Source: Atherinomorus stipes
Taxonomy: Eukaryota > Chordata > Actinopteri > Atheriniformes > Atherinidae
Direction: 5' to 3'
Assembly (NCBI GenBank): GCA_023101725.1
Contig: JALJCO010013699.1
Span: 310,001-374,000, forward strand
DNA length: 64,000 nt
Shown: one piece after another, positions 11,390 through 23,545 of the stretch
How positions within the stretch are numbered: position 1 is the stretch's first letter
Layout of the letters: every line of letters starts with the position of its first letter
Made by a program: the position numbers and the translations under genes
The notes under the pieces: generated by a model
What the model was told of the DNA's origin: nothing
Seen by the model: the letters and a program-made list of their open reading frames with translations, nothing else
Database searches by the model: none

Positions 11390-14119
11390 TTCTGTCCTTC
11401 TCATGTTAGAATAAGTGACTGATGTCTCAATAGCATAAAGCCATCAGAGATCAGTGAAGCTATAAATGTTACATATTTTCTGGCTGACAAGAGCTTAATA
11501 CTAGGTTTTATGCCTTTTTACAGTATCTACCAGCATATTTCTAATATATGTATTTGGATTGTAATCAACCCAGCAGCACCCATGGACACAACAGGTGCTG
11601 TGAGCAAGAGTCACAACTCAGAAAATATTTTTTAGTACTTATAGGATATGATAATGTCATGCTATTTGTTAACTAATTGCATAGACACATGCACCCTCTA
11701 TGAAATTACATTGTATTTTTATTTGTATTTTAGCTTTAGAATATTTTCTAAGGGCTGTGAGTTTAAATCTTACATCACTTTGTATTGCTGTATATTTACC
11801 TCCATCCATGCCTTCTTAACACTGATTCTGCGTGCGGACATACCACATGTAAAATTCAGTCTTTCTGTACGAGTTTGCTACATCCTGATGCTCACACACC
11901 CCTCGACAATCACCTGGCTGACACTATATTGCACATTCTGCAACAACTAGCAGCTCTGACATGACAGCCTTTGTTGGGCACTGTTTGGAAGTTTAATACT
12001 TCTTACAGTATATGGCTTTGCAAACAGCAGCAGCTTCCACAGAGCTGAAAATGCAATAATGTCCTTTTTTCCCCCTGGAGGGGAGGCGCACGGGCGTCTT
12101 TATCTCCCACTGGCCGACACTCTCCATATTCCAGCTCTAAATTACTTCCTCTCCCTGTGTGATGGAGAAGTAAAAGAAAAAGATAAGTCTGAGGCACAAA
12201 TATGGAATTTATATACTGTATAAATGACAGTTTCTTGTGGGAAGCCTTTTAAAGCGAACCCTCTGACAGATTGGAGAAATGACTCTTTAGAGTCCTGTGA
12301 GAGCTGATAGGAAGAGAAGGATCTGCAGTGGGGTGGAATGAAGTGGTGTGGAGCATACATAGCACATTTTTCCTCACCTGTCATTTTATCAGAGTACAAT
12401 ACACTATAACCTGTGTGTTTTGGTTCAGTAAGTGTATGAAGTGCTGTACAGAGGCTGCTGGTGGTGGGTTTAAGAACAGAAAAAATAATGCAGGGCACCA
12501 AAACAACCTCAATGGTTAAAGGAACAGCAGGACAAAAGCGAAGTTGGGAAGAAAATCAGTGTAAATGGTAACTGATCAGTTGTTTCCAAGGAGGAACTAC
12601 TTTTTATCCTTGTTTTTGTGCTTGACTGTGAACAAAGAATGAGTGATTAAATGCTAAACCATGAGAATAAATGTCTAAAGCTACCTTCTTCAACAGTCCC
12701 ATGTCCCCTGCTAATGTGATGTCACACATTAGCATTGTGGTTTTTGCAGACATGCCAACTTTATTATAGAAAACAAGTATAATCACAATGGGTTTCTAGC
12801 GATACTATATTTCAACTATGGTGAAGACTTGTGATTTAAATGACCACAACTGTTCTCACGACTGGCATGACACACCAATTTGGCATTTTCTTTTCTTTCC
12901 CTTTTTAAAGAAAAGGTTTTCCAACTCCACATCTACCATGTCTCCAGGCGGTGCTGGTTCAACATTTCAAGGGCTCTATGCTTATTTGTATGAGTCATTT
13001 TCACAGTTGGCATTAATTGTTTGTGAAGCTGGAGTGATCTGAATTTCTTCTTTTGCGACGTCACTGTCAGCCCCATTTTCCAGTAGTTCCATAGTGGGAT
13101 TTGTGTTTTCTTTTTAGCCAAAATGAAAATAAGTCCATGTTAACATGTATGTAAATACTTACATAGTAAATGTCAAATAGTTGTTATTTAAATTATTTAG
13201 GTTGTGGGTTTGACATGAGAGACAGTGCTGGACTGCTGCGCGCTGAAGTCCAAACACCTGCTTTTTAGCCTGATGTCATGGATGTAGAGGAGACCAGATG
13301 GCCAGCACACCTCAGGTTGAGGAAATGGTTGGAGATGGATGTAGGCCTACCTGTGTGATAGTTATGATATTCTGTTTATCAATATTTTGTGCAATATAAA
13401 ATCTGTGGCACCGTGTGTGCTTTGGTTCAGCCATGGAGCGGAGCGGCGTGCAGACGAAGCACAGTTACGTCTGATTAGTAGCCTAATCACCTGCCTTTAT
13501 CTGCGAGTCCAATGTAAAGTCCAGTTTCCAGCTTGGAAACTGGAAATTGTTATAGGTAATGTTGATTGCCGAACACGCTACTAGGATTGTTTTCTTAAAA
13601 ATATTAGAATTGCAGTTCTTTCCAACTTTTAGGGGAAGAATACAAAGCTTTTTAATTTTATATCACTTTCCTGCTGTCAGAATAGTGAAACATAAAACTA
13701 AGGTACAGATGTGAGCAGAAGCATTTACTGTTCTGTATCTAAATCTGCGCTTCCATGTAGAACAGATCAAGATTCATAGGCTGCATCTGCCTTACTGACC
13801 TGTACATCCTAGATTTCTGGACCATTTTCCATGTTCGTTCCACCTAATTTAGTTTATGTTTCTTTCTCTGATTGTTCTGTTTTTCACTGAATTGAGTGGA
13901 GCTCATATGTTTTTCTCCATCAATTTTTTTTTGTGGCTGCTCTTTCCCTCTGCTATGTCTGTAAATATGGCAGCCGCGATCCTGTAATGACGTCGATTAA
14001 AACGTCCTCTATTCAAAACATTATTACAGCATCACCAACACTGACATCTCTATTACCCTGCTAACACAATAACCTCATATTTGTAACTCTCTTTCACAAC
14101 AGCACTTAATTTTTATGTT
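11390..14119. other. Non-coding stretch; one short perfect hairpin
   Basis: No gene recognised. At 13521-13543 there is a perfect inverted repeat, CCAGTTTCCA then GCT then TGGAAACTGG (10-base arms, 3-base loop). The region 13200-13580 is slightly richer in CG than its flanks. Confidence 0.4.
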
Positions 14120-14310
14120 TGTTAAAGACAATTAGTTATTGCTAGCAAAAAAATGTTAGCTTAGCAGGCTAATAGGCAAGTAGACTAATGTTTTAACTTA
14201 GCAGACTAATATATTAGCCTGTTAGGCTGTAGGCAAATTCTTTTGTAATTGCCTATTAGCTTGCTAAGCAAACATTTTTAGCCAAAAATTCTTGCTACAA
14301 TTGCTTATTA
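14120..14310. repeat. Snap-back inverted repeat, TTAGC-rich
   Basis: The left arm at about 14141-14180 (GCTAGCAAAAAAATGTTAGC then TTAGCAGGCTAATAGGC) pairs with the right arm at about 14249-14284, whose reverse complement reads GGCTAAAAATGTTTGCTTAG then CAAGCTAATAGGC. The loop holds further TTAGC-type half-palindromes. It has no coding content and could be a fold-back MITE remnant. Confidence 0.7.
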
Positions 14311-14665
14311 AACTCGTTTAAATCTCAGTCACATCTTGTTTCTTTGACCTTGTAAAAGCTAGCATAAGATATTGAGATGAAAAGTGATTTTGATTTTTGT
14401 TATTTTATTTTATTGGACCCTTGAATAAAATCCAACCCTTTTTAACCATTTGCATAATCATTGGGGGCAGTCATTTTGAAAATGTTCCCTTAAAAACTTT
14501 GTAACTGCAGAACATCAATAAATCCACTGTCGGGCCAAATGACATTACAAATCATGTACAGTTGTATCAGTGTTGCAGAGGTGTTAGAAATTCATGAATC
14601 AAATGTGATGAATTTTGATCACTTTCTAGAGTTTTGAGCATGATGTCATGATGTAACGTAACCTC

Positions 14666-15119
14666 TTAAAGGGACTAGAGGCAGGAATTGAAAAAAAAAA
14701 GTCTATTTTTTTTTATACTAATGGGTGATGAAGCGCTAAATACCAAAAAGAACATTTCCACCCACGTTTCTCTCCGTTGCCTTGAACAGGCTGTGTCCTG
14801 CAAAATGCGCTGCAATTCGGTGATCGAATTTCCCGGGCTGCCCTGCCGATGTGACGTCAAATGACGCTACATCCACAGGAAGAAGACTGTCGCGGTAAAT
14901 TCAAACACTGTAAGCGATAGTTATGGATCCTTCTGCCCTCAGCAAACAATCCAGATCAACTGAAAGACACTAAAAAGTGTAACTACGAAGAAAAAGGTGA
15001 GTAAACAACATTATAGCTTCAGTTTGTGCACGCTCCCGTGACGGCTTGGTTCGTGGCTGCAGTCATCTGAAGCGCCAGTCGTGAGTTTCACTTCTTAATC
15101 TTGCCTCTGGTCCCTTTAA
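14666..15119. mobile_element. MITE with TTAA target duplication, copy A
   Basis: The element proper is 14670-15115 (446 bases), flanked on both sides by TTAA (14666-14669, 15116-15119). The terminal repeats are AGGGACTAGAGGCAGGAA on the left and, inverted, AGGGACCAGAGGCAAGAT on the right. TTAA targets are a property of the piggyBac and Kolobok superfamilies, and the sequence does not decide between them. It aligns with 54630-54964 but has about 110 extra internal bases. No frame of note. Confidence 0.8.
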
Positions 15120-18100
15120 ATCCACTACAACGATAACTTTTTTTTTTTTTTTTGCTTTATTGGACCTCAAATGTTATGCAATTTTCCTTTGCATTAATAA
15201 ACTATCATACTCTTTAAAATTAAACATTCAGTTTCTCCCCTTAATAGTTCATACTTCCCTTTGAACTGAGTGTTTATGCTCCATACAGTTTGAATATTTA
15301 CTGAACATTGTTGAATACCTGTGCAGTCCACTTCACACTTCACAGGAAGCTATTTGGTAATTGGACTGAAACCATAATTAAGATGCTCTTAGTTTAAATT
15401 AATATTACTGCATTACTGCATTAACAATAAGATGTCCAGTTATTGAGTTTCTTTTGCTAGTCTTCTTTGTTTTGTTTTTGCTGTCTGCCTTAAGGCCAAC
15501 TTTTACTCCTTGCATTCAAAAGTTGGATGCAAGTTGTTTATTTTCACTCATCACACACATATGCAGACAATTTCTCTCCAGCCTCCGTCAGATGCAGATG
15601 CTCCCAAGAGAAAGGAAAAGAGACAACATCCACCGCATTACATTTTTTCCCACTCTTCTCCAGCCTGCTGCTTACAGATTTTGGATTTGTAGCCTGATGT
15701 ATCCCTGGGTGTTTGCTGCGCAATTTAAGTCATTCAAGTACAGTGAGAAGAGTATTTTTCATCTGTTCATGCCCCAAGGAGCTCCTTGATAAATATGTGA
15801 GAAAACAAATTACAGTCTTTTTTGTTTATGTACAGTGTGATGACTTGTGCTTATTTATTCATTTAAGGTGTTAATTTGAGTTAATCAACTCGACTTTATG
15901 AGAGTAAAAATCTTTCTTCTTTCATATGCATCAGATTACAAGGGATGATTTTCGAGACTCTGTTTAGTTAAACAAGCCAGTTGTGTAATCAAATATGAGT
16001 GGGATGCCTCAGCTTGAAGCGTTCTGTCAGATGCTGTTGTTGCTTCCAGGAAGAATACTGGCTGCTGCTGAAGAGCTAATTGAGGCAGAAGGCAAGCAGT
16101 GCTGATGAGTGGGTATTTAAAAATGGGCAGATTTAAAAAGAAGCAGCATGGTCTCAAGCTGTTAATTTTCAAACCTGATGATTTTTAGAGGTTGTGCTAT
16201 TTATTCATCAAATATGCTCAAATAATGTGCACATTATCAGCCTGCTTTGCAGGAATAAAGAATCTTATGTCCTCTTAAATGCTTTAAAAGCAACTAGCAT
16301 ATTTAAAAATAGCAGTTTCAGGCCCCTCTTCTACGTTTGAACATGTAAGACGCTGAACATCTTGTTTTTACACAGTAGAAAGAGGCTGGCACATGTAGTC
16401 AGCTGTTTACCGTAGACTTGTTTTCCCACTCGGAGCCCACTGTTGACACTGAGGAGCGCAGCCTGACCCACCGAGGTGGTGGTGATGAGGAACAGCTGCC
16501 TCCTTCTTATCTCTCCGCTCTTCTGCCGTGTGTCCAAGCATCTTACTGTTGGTCGCCACCTTCCAGCAGATGTGCACACAGGGGCGTTAGGTGCAACATG
16601 CTGTGGGCTACTGCCCACATCCACTCACCTAAATATCAGGCAATGCAGCATGACAGCCCACCTCGTGCTTGGGGGCAGAGGGGCTCCAACAGGGGAAAAA
16701 AAGGAGAAAATGTCTTAAACATGATCAAAATTTATAGATTGAAATTCAACTTTGGGGAACTTTGAACAGCAAGTTTGGACTGTAGACTGACAGTAGCCTA
16801 AGATGTCACAACAATGCTAACTTTAGCTGTACCTATTCCACAATGGAGGAAGCTACAGTTACATGATTTTTTGTGTTGCTCTGTTAATTTTTATTTTAAT
16901 CTTCAAAGGGGGGGAGTTAGAAAAAAGGGCAAAGCACTGGGAAAGGTGAGGATTTAATGAAGCAAATGTGTAAACCTGGCATTAGGTTAGCCAGACGGCT
17001 AATGGCTTTGATAAATGATCTCTTGCAAGCTCCTTAGTAACGTGTACATTCAATCTAACAGCTTAAACATCATTCATGTTTCAATGCAAATAAAGGTATA
17101 CATTTTTCAAAGCGCACTCCATTTTGGCTAATGTGAGATATGCACCACAGAAAAGTTACTCTCTACTGTTTGAATTAATGAGTTTAATTATACCCAGGTA
17201 CATCTAGCCTAAGATACTTAGTATCACAGAAGTCAAGAACATACCTAATACACACAGCTTAGCTTGATAGAATGTACTTGACAGTTCTCTGCAGATAATA
17301 TGTGCCAGCGAGGTAGATTTCAGCAAGCCTTTGAGTTTGTTCATTCCCTTTACTGTCTGAACTAACTCCATAGTGACATAGCTTTAGATCTACCAGGTTT
17401 TCCTTCCAATTCTGTGGTGTTAAACTCAGCATTTGTTTTGATGCTATCCTGGAATCTGAACTTATTTAGACCCTTATTTAGAAATCTAACCTCTGCTTCT
17501 ACCTGTGCGTCCCATTCGGAGCATGTTTTGGGAGCTGTTATTTACGCACTCCACTCAGATTCTGCTTTTTAACCAAAGGCAGCATGTTTAAACGGGTGTT
17601 TTAAGCGTGATAACATATGCTCAAACAAGATTAAGTCCTTTTCCTTTGCTAGTGGTCTGGCCTCCTCAGTGGTCGGAGCTCTACAACAAACAGCTTGAAT
17701 TCTTTCAGGTAACTACCTCCCAGTGGACAAGTCTGTAAGCTATGGCAATATACAGTAAAGGGATGCCACTGCACTCCCCTCAGGCTGTGGTGGAACATGC
17801 TTCCTCAATCTTGTTATTTTTTTTAAAGTCTCGGCCTCAGTTTCAGGTGAAACAACTGTTAAATGTGTTTTTTGGAAAGAAAAGATGGTTGTGCCCACTC
17901 TTGCAGCCCAGAGTGCAGCACCTTCTATAAAAATTTGCATCCCTAACTTCATATTGTGCTTTACTTTTGCTTATTTGAGCTGGCGGTGCATTTACTGTAG
18001 ATTAATTTGACACATCAGAGAACAATGAAATATTTTCCTAATGGGGGCTAAACAGGAGTTGTGTTTTTTGACCATTGGCTGAATCTAGTAGAAGGTACAA

Positions 18101-18290
18101 TCATTACATTGCATCCAGGTTACCTACATGGTGACCACAGCCTATAATTTTACTTAGTTGAGGCATATTGTATGCACCCTTCTTATATGACATCATTACA
18201 CCTAAAAATCTTTCATTTGAGAACATTTTCCAGAGTCTACAAAAAGAAATGGTTGGAAAGGGGAGATTTGTTGCAATGAATTACACAAAG
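15120..18290. other. Non-coding stretch, no feature recognised
   Basis: Contains a T16 run at 15138-15153. The 16400-16650 part is less AT-rich and open in several frames on both strands, but no family resemblance or convincing splice pair was found. Otherwise featureless. Confidence 0.4.
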
Positions 18291-19993
18291 TTAAAGTGCT
18301 GATGACACGTTTTTGACATTTTTTTACGTTTTATAGACCAAAACGTCCTTCATGATGATTAATGTAACAGAAACAAGCACAGCTGCATAGATGAGTTATT
18401 AGAAAACATTGCTGCTTTTCAGCACATCTGACCAGACTGTGGCGCTGTGAGCCGAAACCGGATGTGACGTCTGCCAGAGAGTCTTCGCAGCTTATTTTAT
18501 ATTGAAGTGGCTTCATTGCGGTTTTTAAGTTCCTTTTACAGTAATGATTCAGCTTCAAATTGCACTGTCAGTAATTGGTTAAAAGCTCGTAAGTGCAGCG
18601 TTAGTTTATTTAGGTTTCCTACAGATTCAGAATTTTATTTTGAAGAGGATAAAGAAGCAGGTCGGAGTCGTACTCACCGTGAAACAGGCAGCAGCCGGAC
18701 TTCTCTGCTCGTCTCTCCTGTCTACAGCATCTGTTTACTGAAACTTAAAGGGATATTGTGTAAGTTCTCCTGTATTTTATTCACAAAAACTGATTATTTG
18801 GTTCAAAAGTGTTTTTTCATTAATCAGTAATCACTCCCATCAACAAACTGAAGTGCTCCTCTAAGTTCTAAATTTGCCGTTCGTATCATTCATTTACACA
18901 TCGAGCGGGTCGGCTCGACGAAGGCTGCCATGTCGTATCGCCATGTTTTTGCGTTCGGGAGAAGCGTGACAGTAGGAAAACACAGAAACTCACCGGACAC
19001 ACCGGAGTTTTCAGCTCAGTTCGAGGTAATGCCTTTGAAAAGTCACCGCGCTGCAGAGGGGGAGAGACTAGCGTCTCACTGATGCTGGGTTCACGTGCAG
19101 TCGGGCAGACGGCCGTTGGTAACAAACCAGATGTCATTTTAATCAATGAAGCCGAGCGACAGGCGGTAAAACATGGGTCAGGGAAAACAATACGACATCG
19201 CCATGACAACCGAACAGATGTGGACTGATGTCACTGTAACTGACGGACCACGTCTTCACATAAAGGCCGGTGATAACTTTACATGCAGCGGATGTCGTCG
19301 GTCTGCCCGGTTTCACGCGAATGCAGCATGAAAAGTACGAGGGAGCTGCTCCCGATTACACAGTGTCCCTTTAAGGCACATGTTGAAACTTCTAACACAA
19401 TGAAACTGCGATCATCCCCTCTGAAATATTCTTTTTCATCCATCGTTGCTTCATCACATGGGTCATACAGCTACTGCTATCGGCAGACAGCTGTATCAGT
19501 TGTTCCGGGTCGCTCCTCACAGTTCTGGTTCCTTCGGTGTGGTCTTGCAGGCTTTTGGCTGAACCAGTGGACCTGAGGCTGGGAGAGAGACTGTAGGCAG
19601 CTGGCTACAGTTCTACTCCGGCTCTAGCTTGTAAAATGTGATTTCCCCAAATTCATCAGCATTATCACACTTTTCTGAACTGGCTGATGATCCCACCACA
19701 CAAACCAGTTCCAATCCAGCTGTTCTGGAGCATCTTTCATGTTTTCCACGGCTTAGATTATACATGTAGCTCGATGGACGGACCGCAACTCTGTCAGTCG
19801 CTGATGACACATCATAGCGGCTCATTTCGCGACTGAAAAGCTATTAGCATTTAGCTGAGCCTCCTAAACATTGTATATTTACGTAAATACACGTCTGATT
19901 AACTTCTAACTGCACAGAGCTACTTATTTTGTCTTGGTGTGTTGTTGTATGGCAAAGTTTCTTGAAGTTAAGATTGTGTCATCAGCACTTTAA
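18291..19993. mobile_element. TTAA-flanked non-autonomous DNA element (outer)
   Basis: The element 18295-19989 is bounded by TTAA on both sides (18291-18294, 19990-19993). It has 14-base perfect terminal inverted repeats AGTGCTGATGACAC, with weaker similarity continuing inward. It contains no transposase frame. A second TTAA element sits inside it at 18745-19374. The class would be piggyBac-like or Kolobok-like from the target site (established for those families). Assignment here is inference. Confidence 0.75.
18745..19374. mobile_element. Nested TTAA element
   Basis: The element 18749-19370 lies inside the larger TTAA element, with TTAA at 18745-18748 and 19371-19374. The terminal repeats are AGGGATATTGTGTAA (left) and inverted AGGGACACTGTGTAA (right). 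The interior has GAGCGGGTCGGCTCGACGAA followed by GGCTGCCATGT, resembling a non-autonomous family common in teleosts. No coding capacity. Confidence 0.75.
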
Positions 19994-21933
19994 AGAACTG
20001 ATAGTGTTGAAAGTTTTTAACCACTTGAAAGACTACTTTTTATTGAACCAGATTGTACAGTGCAAAAAGAAAGGATTATTAAGTGAGAAAAAAAGATAAA
20101 TAGACAGGAGCTCAAAGAGTTTTCCTAACTTCACTAACAAGGTAGCAGTTAGCCTTCCAGCTACAGTTTACAGAGTTTACTTTCTTTCTTTGCTCCATAC
20201 TGCATGTGTTTTTGTGGCTAGATTGTAAGTAATGACTTTCCCTGTGTATGATTGTGGTATTTATGGATAGAAGATGACATGCTCCGTAGATTGTGAGCCC
20301 TTGGAAGCAAGCATTAAAGACATGTACATGAAGTCGGCCCGACTAGAAAAGATGCCGTGTGTCACACTTCATACTCTGCAAGCCATGTGATTATCATGAA
20401 GGTCAATGCTTGGAGATGAAGGATCTTTTTAATGCTTAGCTCTCGTTCTCCTAACCAAGGCCTCGCTCTTTATTCCCATCTTCATATTTGCGGAACCAAA
20501 GCCATCCTTCTCCCACTGTTACTGATCCTCTGGAGGTGGTTATGTGTTTGCTTTCTGTGGGGACAAGGCATTATGGGAACATACTGCTTCTGTCTTTGCT
20601 TCATTTGAGCGGTTTAACCCTGTGGACTCCTCGCATGGTTCTGTGTACATATATTTGTAGGCTACATGTCGACTTCTCTGGATTTAAGGGGATACTAATG
20701 TCGCTATACTTCCCTGATGCTGAATACATCAGTGAACTTATGGCATAAATGCTAATCCTCCCTTCATTTTCTTCCAATTAAACCCAATTATCTCTCACGC
20801 GACCCACTTCAGGAAACATGTACATTTCTATGTAGCATCTCTGCATGTGAGAGTCAATCTGAGATGATGTTTGATAATGCCCTGGTTAATATTGCATGCT
20901 TCATCTCACTTGGCTATTAATGTATTCCTGCTCGGTTGTGTGGTATCTGTGCTGCCCATCTCTGAGGCAGCTTAGCTTGTTATGTTGGTCCCACGTGTGT
21001 TTATATGCATGTGCTTAGACCCCACACACACTTGGCAGATAAGAGCTCATTGTCAGGCTCACTGAGAGTGGCAGTGAGGAGACAGTGGGGGGATAAAAGA
21101 ATAAGATGGGCCACCACTTTCTTTCTTATCAGACACCGGAGAAGAGACAGTAGGGATGAAGGAGCCGCAGCAGTATCAACAAAATCAGTAATGACCTAAT
21201 TCATCCCAAGTAAAGCTTTATTGTTATCACTGGATAGATTTTAAAGGCAGCCTGTGTTTATGGTCTGGCTTTTATAACTGTTGTTAAACTATTATTGCCA
21301 TACGTAACCATTTTTTGCCTTAAAAATGCAATCAGTATCAATGTTAATTGTGTATTATATCAATTAGGAGAAGGTTTTAAACAGGATTTGCATAAATTTT
21401 AGTAAGTCTGCCTCCTTAGTTCCCTTTGGGAATTGATTATTCCATCATAAAGTGCTAATTGGAGTTTTCTTACAAACCAGGGGAATAAGCTTCACTACCT
21501 GGTTTACAAAAAGCATATTGTATGTCATTTACAGTGACATATTCTCAGGAGAGAAAAAAAGGGAAACCGTTGCTCAGCTGGAAGCAGTTGTGTCTTAATT
21601 ATGTTCTTTCTGCTGGAAGTGATGGGAGCAGCTCAGCAGCATCCTCACATAATGTGGAGCTGGCCGTCTGCATGAAAGCACATCATTCCCAGGGGAATTG
21701 TTCCATCCTGACACCCCCTGTGGAGCAGCCAGGGATGAGTGGAAAAGACAACAGAAGCCCAAAAAAGACAAAAACAGAGATGGACACAGGCCAGACACCC
21801 CTTGGGCTGTTTTGGCCCCTTGCCACTCCTGCAGATGTCAAATATTACTGGTGCACCCATTGCACTGGATCACAAAGTTGCAAAAGTTTTAAGTTGGTCC
21901 AATTCTTAGACTAATTTACTTGTTAAGGGCAGA
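19994..21933. other. Non-coding stretch, no feature recognised
   Basis: No transposon ends or credible exons identified. Short frames are open on both strands around 21520-21900 without recognisable content. Confidence 0.4.
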
Positions 21934-22945
21934 TATGCACTCACTGGCCACTTTATTGGATACACCTTTTAAATTGCTTGTTAGCGCAAATAAGCAGCCA
22001 ATCACATGGTAGCAACTTAGTGCATTTAGTCATGTGGACATGGTCAGGACTGCTAGCATTTTCACTCATGACCATCTCTAGGATAGAGATTGGTCTGAAA
22101 AGGAGATTATAAAAATATTTTCTGGTGTGATGGTGCAACTTTCAGATAATACAGTATGAATGAATGAATGAAATTTATTTATAAAGCACTTTTCATAGAA
22201 ATGTAGCACATAGCGCCTTACATATTAAAATCAACATTTCAACAAAATGACAATTAGACAAACAATTACACAATTCTCTACCTCCCCCCCCACACACACA
22301 CACATGCATACACCCTCCCTCAGTATTTGTCATAACTTAATAAATATAACCTGGTTTGGCACTGCTAAGAGGAAACGACATCTTGGGGATCCGTCCACAC
22401 TGGGAGCCACCACGGTCTCTGAAGCCACCACCAGGGGGACCCCCCAGGTCCCGGCCACGAGGGGCCCACACACCACAACCACACAATTGCAGAGCAGGAC
22501 CCCCCAGCCACCCCAACCAAGAGAGCGTCCCAATGGAAACAACCCCACAGACCAAAAAGCGGAGCTCCCAGCATAGAGGACCCCCATGAGGAAAACACTG
22601 GAGTTGATGTTAAAGACTAAATCAAATAAATGTCAAAAGAACAAATAAGAACTATAAGTATTAAAATATGGACTTAAGAGTAATAAAAACAGCTAATATG
22701 ACATGCCCTTGTAAAATCATAACCATAATAGCACAGTAATGAAAAAAAAAAAAGTAAATCGATGAATAAAACAGTCGAAAATACAAATGACAAATCAATT
22801 AATTAAGTCAGAACTTTGGGGAAACAACATGAAAGCCTGGATACACTAGACTTCTGGTGGTGTAATGGTGTAGGGGGTGTTTTCTTGACACACTTTGGGC
22901 CACTTAGTGGAAATTGTACCTAATAAAATGGATGGTAAGTGCATA
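21934..22945 (+). mobile_element. Internally deleted Tc1/mariner-like element with an insertion
   Basis: The element 21936-22943 is flanked by TA on both sides. The left terminus reads CACTCACTGGCCACTTTATT and the inverted right terminus CACTTACCATCCATTTTATT. This is the terminal signature of a widespread teleost Tc1/mariner family. The left 200 bases retain the 5' region of the transposon. The piece at 22826-22915 retains an internal transposase fragment (a GGNGVGGVFSWHTLG-like block) joined almost directly to the right end, so most of the gene is deleted. A GC-rich repeat (22155-22800) interrupts it. A minus-strand relative lies at 59745-59965. Confidence 0.75.
22155..22800 (+). repeat. GC-rich dispersed repeat with TTTATTTATAAAGC head
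   Basis: Starts with a GAAT tandem and AATTTATTTATAAAGCACTT, then a C8 and CA-repeat block near 22283-22306. A GC-rich core follows (about 22355-22600) with GGGGATCCGTCC, CAGGGGGACCCCCCAGG and GCGGAGCTCCCAGC, then an A-rich tail. The core recurs in reverse orientation at 25230-25430. All six frames of the core are long and proline- or glycine-rich, a composition effect and not evidence of a gene. Confidence 0.7.
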
Positions 22946-23179
22946 CAGTTTCATAAAGGGAAGCTTTCAGTTTGGCATGACCCATTTCAGTCTGTATGAT
23001 CAATTGGAGCAATCAAGGCTCATTTCCCTTTTAATGCAATCACCTCTAACAAATTGTTTCTCTTGAATCTACTGTATTATGATGTCATGTGTCACTCTTG
23101 ATTAAAATCTAAAAAAATTAACCCCTTCCCATTGAGGTGAAACCTTCCTGAAACATCTATCCAGAATTTAGGCAGTTCT

Positions 23180-23545
23180 GGTCCCAGACAGCCGCAGTCC
23201 TGCAAGTTTTAGATGTTCCCCATGTTGCAACACACCTTATTTAAATGAATGATTAGTGTTGTGTCAAGACCAAGACATTACCGAGACCAGGAACCAAGAT
23301 GAGACCAAGATGTTTCCGAGACCGAGACCAAGACCAAGACATCGTACAAGACTGGGTAATGTCTTGGTCTCTGTAATGTTGCAGTAAATGTCTTGGTCTC
23401 AATAAGGTCTTGGTCTTACTTGGACTGAGTTATACTTGGTTCATCAAGTAAGAACTTGATAAGCTGTTGGATCCATTTAATTGGAATCAAATGAGGTTAA
23501 CTTCCAAAACCTGCAGGACTGAACTAGCCTACCCCTGGCTTATCC
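23180..23545. mobile_element. Fold-back MITE split by a GACCAAGAC-rich insertion
   Basis: The left arm (CAGTCCTGCAAGTTTTAGAT, then GCAACACACCT) and right arm (CAAAACCTGCAGGACTGAAC) are inverted relatives of the fold-back family also seen at 48425-49270 and 62571-62784. Between them, about 23255-23450, is a separate repeat built from GACCAAGAC and its complement GTCTTGGTC, itself partly palindromic. Confidence 0.6.

Noticed and set aside
16331..16765. Frames of 80-115 codons on both strands
   Set aside because: No protein family, no convincing splice pair and openness on both strands. A minus-strand donor-like GTCTACG|GTAAAC is not supported by a good acceptor.
22247..22598. Overlapping frames of 72-109 codons on both strands
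   Set aside because: They coincide exactly with the GC-rich repeat core, where stop codons are rare in every frame. The inverted copy at 25.2 kb does not conserve any one frame.
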